9,853 nucleotides of DNA, from positions 1-9,853 of the forward strand of contig CAJMNI010000057.1 in the NCBI GenBank assembly GCA_905214735.1, given 5' to 3'. Shown here one piece after another: positions 7,154-9,853 of the stretch. The first letter of the stretch is position 1, and the number at the start of each line of letters is the position of its first letter. The translations under genes were made by a program, and so were the position numbers. Below the pieces are notes generated by a model, which saw only the letters and a program-made list of their open reading frames with translations, searched no databases and had not been told where the DNA came from. The DNA is from an uncultured bacterium (lineage in GTDB: Bacteria; Bacteroidota; Bacteroidia; Bacteroidales; Muribaculaceae).

Positions 7154-8144
7154 CAAGGAGCAGCTTAAGGAGGAGAGCACGGCTCTGATGATCCGTTTCC
7201 TGCAGGATTGTTTCGACGAGAGCACAGGAACGTTCATCCCTCCCGTCGATTCCGATTCGATTTACACTAATGCTTTCTGCAATAAGATTTACCGAAAAGG
7301 CGACCGGACAAATCCGGGGTGGGAGCCGATCCTGATCAGGCAGCAGGAAAACCGGTGCTGCTATTGCATGCGCCGTCTGCTTCCCCGCAATCCTGATACG
7401 ACAGCAAAATTGAATTTCGAGCATATCGTGCCTCGAAACATGGAGGGGGACGGCCGGGCGGAATTTGCCAAATATGCGGCTATTTCCGATGTTATCGCCG
7501 GAAATGTGGAGTATGACGGTGTTTTCGCAGCCATCAGGTTAAATTCCAAGGATGAGCTCGCGGGAGTCACTAAATTTCCTCATAAGATTGCTTTAGCCAA
7601 CCTGATGGCTTCATGCAACGGGAAACGCGGTTCGATGGCTGTGGAGAATGTGAGGAGACAGGCGCAGAAACGTGCGAAAGATCCCCATGCTCCCGCCGAC
7701 AATCCGGGATGCTGCTGCAACAATGCGCGCCACACCGATTTCCTCGAGCCTATAATGCTCCATTCCGAGAGGGCGGCATGCGTCTTCTACGACGGCCGCA
7801 GCGGGGCGATGAGCATCATCGGCCATAAATGGACGGCGGAGGCGAAGAAAACGTGGGACAAGATAGTCGAAATCCTTAACGACGAGACTTATAAGGAGAT
7901 CCGTCACCTTTGGTATCTGATATCTCTTCATTTCCCCGATTTCGATTCCGACCGCGGCATGCAGCTCGGCATGCCGGAGCGCATTGATCTGATGAAACAG
8001 ATCTTTGAAGTCGATGATTTCACGAATATTGAGGAACGCTATCAGAAATACACCGGCTTCAGGATCAACAACGATTTCTACTGGAATCTGCTGATGGACT
8101 ACGACTGGTTCCTGCAATATGACTGGGACCGCCACATCCTTTAA
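7140..8144 (+). CDS. ptuB: HNH endonuclease of a Septu-like defence pair (PtuB-like)
   Basis: This 334-residue protein carries an HNH-type core: CCYC (residues 73-76, a CxxC zinc knuckle), FEHIVPRN (93-100, with E94-H95 as the catalytic segment), SCNGKRG (158-164, the conserved Asn) and DFLEP (200-204). This arrangement matches the HNH nucleases paired with PtuA ATPases. Cys159 and a run of three cysteines at 191-193 probably complete the zinc site. About 100 further residues follow the core and look helical and aromatic-rich, ending in YDWFLQYDWD. That makes the protein longer than a minimal HNH effector. The ATG at 7140 lies inside the ATPase gene (14-nt overlap), so the two are co-translated. 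The expected role is nucleic-acid cleavage licensed by the ATPase. The stop codon is embedded in the first unit of a 7-nt repeat array. Confidence 0.82.
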   Translation: MRFIDKEQLKEESTALMIRFLQDCFDESTGTFIPPVDSDSIYTNAFCNKIYRKGDRTNPGWEPILIRQQENRCCYCMRRLLPRNPDTTAKLNFEHIVPRNMEGDGRAEFAKYAAISDVIAGNVEYDGVFAAIRLNSKDELAGVTKFPHKIALANLMASCNGKRGSMAVENVRRQAQKRAKDPHAPADNPGCCCNNARHTDFLEPIMLHSERAACVFYDGRSGAMSIIGHKWTAEAKKTWDKIVEILNDETYKEIRHLWYLISLHFPDFDSDRGMQLGMPERIDLMKQIFEVDDFTNIEERYQKYTGFRINNDFYWNLLMDYDWFLQYDWDRHIL

Positions 8145-8185
8145 GTCATAAGTCATAAGTCAGAGGTCAGAGTGATTAGTGATTG
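8144..8185 (+). repeat. 7-nt tandem array downstream of ptuB
   Basis: Six uninterrupted heptamers start on the last base of the ptuB stop codon: AGTCATA twice, AGTCAGA, GGTCAGA, GTGATTA and GTGATTG. The 12 bases at 8171-8182 are the reverse complement of 5738-5749 in the array before ptuA, so the pair is bracketed by an inverted repeat. Confidence 0.75.
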
Positions 8186-8290
8186 GGCAGGCCTGTGAGC
8201 AAATCGGAGTTATCGGAGAAGGCGCTGCGCCGCACGGCGCTCCATCAACACTCTCTACTCACTCATCACTCTTCACTAATCCTCAGCGTT
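8186..8290. repeat. Spacer with shared GC-rich unit and second heptamer array
   Basis: At 8203-8217 ATCGGAGTTATCGGA is followed by a GC-rich palindromic stretch (8219-8240). The 15-mer recurs exactly at 9696-9710 and is again followed by a GC-rich core. At 8259-8279 lie three heptamers, TCACTCA, TCACTCT and TCACTAA. The last two plus two bases match 5731-5746 exactly. A reading frame from 8183 to 8443 crosses this region but has a repeat-derived composition and is not annotated. Confidence 0.6.
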
Positions 8291-8408
8291 AGGCCGGCTT
8301 TGCGGCTTTGCGTTCTTTGCGAGAGAAAATTGGTTGTCCCGGCTTGCCTGTCAAGATCTCGCGCTAAGGCGCAGAGGCGCAAAGATTTAGCTTCGCTTTT
8401 ACTCGCTT
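8291..8408 (+). repeat. Long imperfect hairpin repeat, copy A
   Basis: The 5' arm contains CTTTGCGGCTTTGCGTTC and the 3' arm (about 8360-8384) contains GCGCAGAGGCGCAAAG, largely its reverse complement, so the unit can fold into a long imperfect hairpin. The first 58 bases are identical to 8604-8661. Frames through such repeats give the RRxAKAQRR-type peptides widely seen as spurious ORFs in Bacteroidota. Confidence 0.8.
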
Positions 8409-8450
8409 TGAGAGGCCGGTTGTGGTTCCCTGATTTTGGTTGACACTACA

Positions 8451-8498
8451 CGGCTATGCCTCGTCAAGATCTCGCGCAGAGGCGCAAAGGCGCAAAGA
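8451..8498 (+). repeat. Partial hairpin repeat (3' arm only), copy B
   Basis: Only the 3' half of the hairpin unit is present: the TCGTCAAGATCTCGCGC block followed by the GGCGCAAAGGCGCAAAG core, closely matching the 3' part of copy D. No matching 5' arm lies directly before it. The sequence from 8499 to 8603 holds a short GCTCGC/GCGAGC palindrome at 8503-8516 and otherwise nothing I can assign. Confidence 0.7.
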
Positions 8499-8603
8499 CA
8501 GTGCTCGCTGGCGAGCTTAATCTCTGCGGACTCTTAGCTGTCGGCTTGCTGACCTTAGTTTTCAGCACGTGGCGCCGTGGAGAGGAGACCAGAAACAATC
8601 ATC

Positions 8604-8756
8604 AGGCCGGCTTTGCGGCTTTGCGTTCTTTGCGAGAGAAAATTGGTTGTCCCGGCTTGCCTTGTCAAGATCTCGCGCGGGCTACATGGCTGGCCTGGTC
8701 AAGGTGTCGCGCTAAGGCGCAAAGGCGCAAAGATTTAGCTTCGTTTTTACTCGCCA
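8604..8756 (+). repeat. Long imperfect hairpin repeat, copy C (upstream of higBA)
   Basis: This copy repeats the first 58 bases of copy A exactly. It then carries about 33 extra bases (GGCTACATGGCTGGCC and neighbouring sequence) before the GCGCAAAGGCGCAAAG arm. The same extra block is present in copy D after higA, so C and D are closer to each other than to A at this point. The copy ends shortly before the higB promoter. Confidence 0.8.
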
Positions 8757-8782
8757 ATCATCTCCCTTCTTAAACAGAGGTG

Positions 8783-8814
8783 TTTGCAAATTTGGAATAT
8801 TCTTTGTAATTTTG
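8783..8814 (+). promoter_or_regulatory. Bacteroidota-type promoter of higBA
   Basis: TTTG at 8783-8786, a 20-bp spacer, and TAATTTTG at 8807-8814 fit the -33/-7 consensus fully. Transcription should start around 8820, about 15 bases before the higB ATG. The region is AT-rich, unlike the GC-rich repeat just upstream. HigA-type antitoxins usually repress their own promoter, but no operator can be assigned by eye. Confidence 0.75.
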
Positions 8815-8833
8815 TAATATCAAACCACAAAAG

Positions 8834-9127
8834 ATGAGAATAATCGCAGAAAGAACCATTCGTGAATACTACGAGAAAAATCCCCAATCGAAAACAGCGT
8901 TACAGGATTGGGTCAACGTAGTTAAGAATGCACAGTGGAAGAACTTTGCCGACATTAAAGCGACATATAATTCTGCGGACTATATTGGCAGGCAGCATTA
9001 TGTATTTAATATCAAAGGAAACGATTATCGAATGGTGGTTGTTATTAAATTCATTCCGCAATTCGTTCTGATCAGGTTTATCGGGACACACAAGGAATAC
9101 GATAAAATTGATTGTTCTACAATTTAA
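8834..9127 (+). CDS. higB: HigB-family toxin of a type II toxin-antitoxin module
   Basis: This 97-residue protein matches the HigB toxin family (PF09907), which has a RelE-like fold and cleaves mRNA at the ribosome. Visible family features are the start MRIIAERTIREYYEKNP, the central YVFNIKGNDYRMVVVIKF (residues 56-73) and the conserved end RFIGTHKEYDKID (81-93). The length is normal for the family. The start ATG lies about 20 bases after the promoter's -7 box. The antitoxin follows after a 10-bp gap, in the toxin-first order characteristic of higBA. Base composition is more AT-rich than the flanking repeats and the HNH gene. The module lies between two hairpin repeats. Confidence 0.92.
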   Translation: MRIIAERTIREYYEKNPQSKTALQDWVNVVKNAQWKNFADIKATYNSADYIGRQHYVFNIKGNDYRMVVVIKFIPQFVLIRFIGTHKEYDKIDCSTI

Positions 9128-9137
9128 TACGATCGAT

Positions 9138-9503
9138 ATGACAAAGATTGAAAATGAAATGCAGTATCAGGTAACTCTCAAAAGAGTGGAAGAGCTGATG
9201 TTGACATTGCCGGAAGACACTCCGGCCGACGACCCTCGTATGGTAGAACTCACTCTGCTTGGGAACTTGGTGGCAGATTATGATGAAGAACATTATCCGA
9301 TTGGTAAGCCATCGTTGATCGACGTGATTAAACTTCGTATGTACGAAATGGGACTTACGCAAGCAGCACTTTCTAAATTGCTCGGTATCAACAGCTCTCG
9401 TATCTGCGAGTATCTTTCAGGGAAAAAAGAGCCTACACTTGTGCAGGCAAGGGTAATCAGCCAGCGTCTGAATATCGACCCGGCCATAGTTCTTGGCGTT
9501 TAG
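9138..9503 (+). CDS. higA: HigA-family antitoxin, XRE-type helix-turn-helix
   Basis: This 121-residue protein has a C-terminal XRE-like helix-turn-helix: LTQAALSKLLGINSSRICEYL at about residues 73-93, followed by the SGKKEPTL loop. The N-terminal half is acidic and helical, which fits the toxin-binding part of HigA antitoxins. It should neutralise HigB and repress the shared promoter. The ATG at 9138 is preferred over an upstream TTG at 9108, which would overlap the toxin gene and add ten residues without family character. The stop is followed within five bases by the next hairpin repeat, which may serve as a transcription end, although no poly-T tract follows it. Confidence 0.92.
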   Translation: MTKIENEMQYQVTLKRVEELMLTLPEDTPADDPRMVELTLLGNLVADYDEEHYPIGKPSLIDVIKLRMYEMGLTQAALSKLLGINSSRICEYLSGKKEPTLVQARVISQRLNIDPAIVLGV

Positions 9504-9508
9504 CCTTT

Positions 9509-9645
9509 AGGCCGGCTCTGCGGCTCTGCGGCTCTTTGCGAGAGATAAATCAACCTGACTCGCGCGGCTACATGGCTGGCCTCGTCAAGATCTCGCGCAG
9601 AGGCGCAAAGGCGCAAAGATTTAACTTCGCTTTTACTCGGCTTGA
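9509..9645 (+). repeat. Long imperfect hairpin repeat, copy D (downstream of higBA)
   Basis: The copy begins with AGGCCGGCT like copies A and C, with a GCGGCTCT variation in the 5' arm. It then carries the GGCTACATGGCTGGCC block shared with copy C and the GGCGCAAAGGCGCAAAG arm shared with copy B. It ends in a CTTGAGA that also closes copy A as CTTTGAGA. It is in the same orientation as copy C, so higBA is bracketed by direct copies. Confidence 0.8.
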
Positions 9646-9653
9646 GAAAGAGA

Positions 9654-9806
9654 ATCGGAATTATCGGAATCAGAGTTATCGGAGGAATCGGAACTATCGG
9701 AGTTATCGGAAAGGCTTGCGCGCCGCACGAACGGCTTATCGGGCCTATTCGACTTATCAGGCCTATTCGGCCTATTGGGCCTATTCGACTAATTCGACTA
9801 ATTAGG
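9654..9806. repeat. Two 9-nt tandem arrays around a GC-rich core
   Basis: At 9654-9713 lie six 9-mers of the ATCGGA(A/G)TT type, with one shortened 6-nt unit at 9672-9677. After a 21-nt GC-rich core (9714-9734) come eight uninterrupted 9-mers at 9735-9806, mostly CCTATTCGG-like and ending as CTAATTCGA and CTAATTAGG. Nine is a multiple of three, so several frames stay open on both strands and give low-complexity peptides. None is accepted as a gene. The remaining bases to 9853 show no gene start that I can support. Confidence 0.75.
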
Positions 9807-9853
9807 AACATTCAGAAAATAGCTAACTGATTATTTGTCAGATTGGTAGATTT

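Noticed and set aside
5762..8144. Retron Ec78-type system
   Set aside because: The ATPase and HNH pair fits, but no reverse transcriptase or msr/msd-like RNA is seen in the window. A Septu-like assignment is the safer one.
8183..8443. 86-codon open frame after ptuB
   Set aside because: It runs through heptamers and hairpin copy A. The peptide has the AKAQRRKD pattern typical of this repeat rather than of a protein family.
8291..8756. CRISPR array
   Set aside because: The repeats are long, imperfect, self-complementary and irregularly spaced, without unique spacers of constant length. No cas genes are present.
8456..8773. 105-codon open frame before higB
   Set aside because: It is made of hairpin copies B and C (QRRKGAKT and KAQRRKD peptides) with no start context or family motif.
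9500..9811. Several low-complexity frames on both strands at the window end
   Set aside because: They exist because the 9-nt repeat period is a multiple of three. Their peptides are simple repeats (RNYR-like or IGIIG-like) without independent support.
9829..9853. Promoter for a downstream gene (TTATTTG)
   Set aside because: The spacing inside the box is one base short of TAnnTTTG and no gene start is visible before the window ends.

Overview
This window looks like an accessory, anti-phage defence-type region of a Bacteroidota (probably Bacteroidales) chromosome. Two promoters match the Bacteroidota pattern: a TTG/TTTG element, a 20-bp spacer and a TAATTTTG -7 box. Shine-Dalgarno motifs are weak. 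The gene families present (DGQHR, DUF262, a PF08011-like tail) are common in gut Bacteroidales. The genus cannot be fixed from the sequence.

Layout. (1) 1-93 is the 3' end of an upstream gene that resembles the C-terminus of the Bacteroidales 'AAA-ATPase-like / PD-(D/E)XK' proteins. (2) 214-5453 holds four co-directional genes: a DGQHR (DndB-like) protein, an OLD/DUF3696-type ATPase, a small protein with TOPRIM/DUF4435-like acidic motifs, and a DUF262 protein. The last three are joined by two ATGA stop/start overlaps, and the ATPase has its own promoter. No phosphorothioation genes (dnd or ssp) are present. I do not recognise this combination as a named system, and it is the best candidate here for something undescribed. 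(3) 5502-5660 is a 52-codon chimeric mini-ORF. Its last 38 codons copy the C-terminus of the DGQHR protein, including 70 bp identical to 1601-1670. Its first codons resemble the N-terminus of a glycosyltransferase. (4) 5762-8144 is a Septu-like pair: a PtuA-type ATPase overlapping a PtuB-type HNH nuclease by 14 nt. (5) 8834-9503 is a higB-higA toxin-antitoxin module with a clear promoter.

The non-coding spacers are structured. Stretches phased at 7 nt lie upstream of the DGQHR gene, upstream of ptuA and downstream of ptuB. Long imperfect hairpin repeats built on GCGCAAAGGCGCAAAG lie on both sides of higBA. A 9-nt tandem array closes the window. These repeats generate long spurious reading frames, which are not annotated as genes.

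How the parts may work together (inference): three independent defence modules lie end to end, separated by repeat arrays. The 70-bp direct repeat is in the same coding phase at both sites. Recombination across it would remove the ATPase, TOPRIM-like and DUF262 genes and leave the DGQHR gene intact with a different C-terminal tail.
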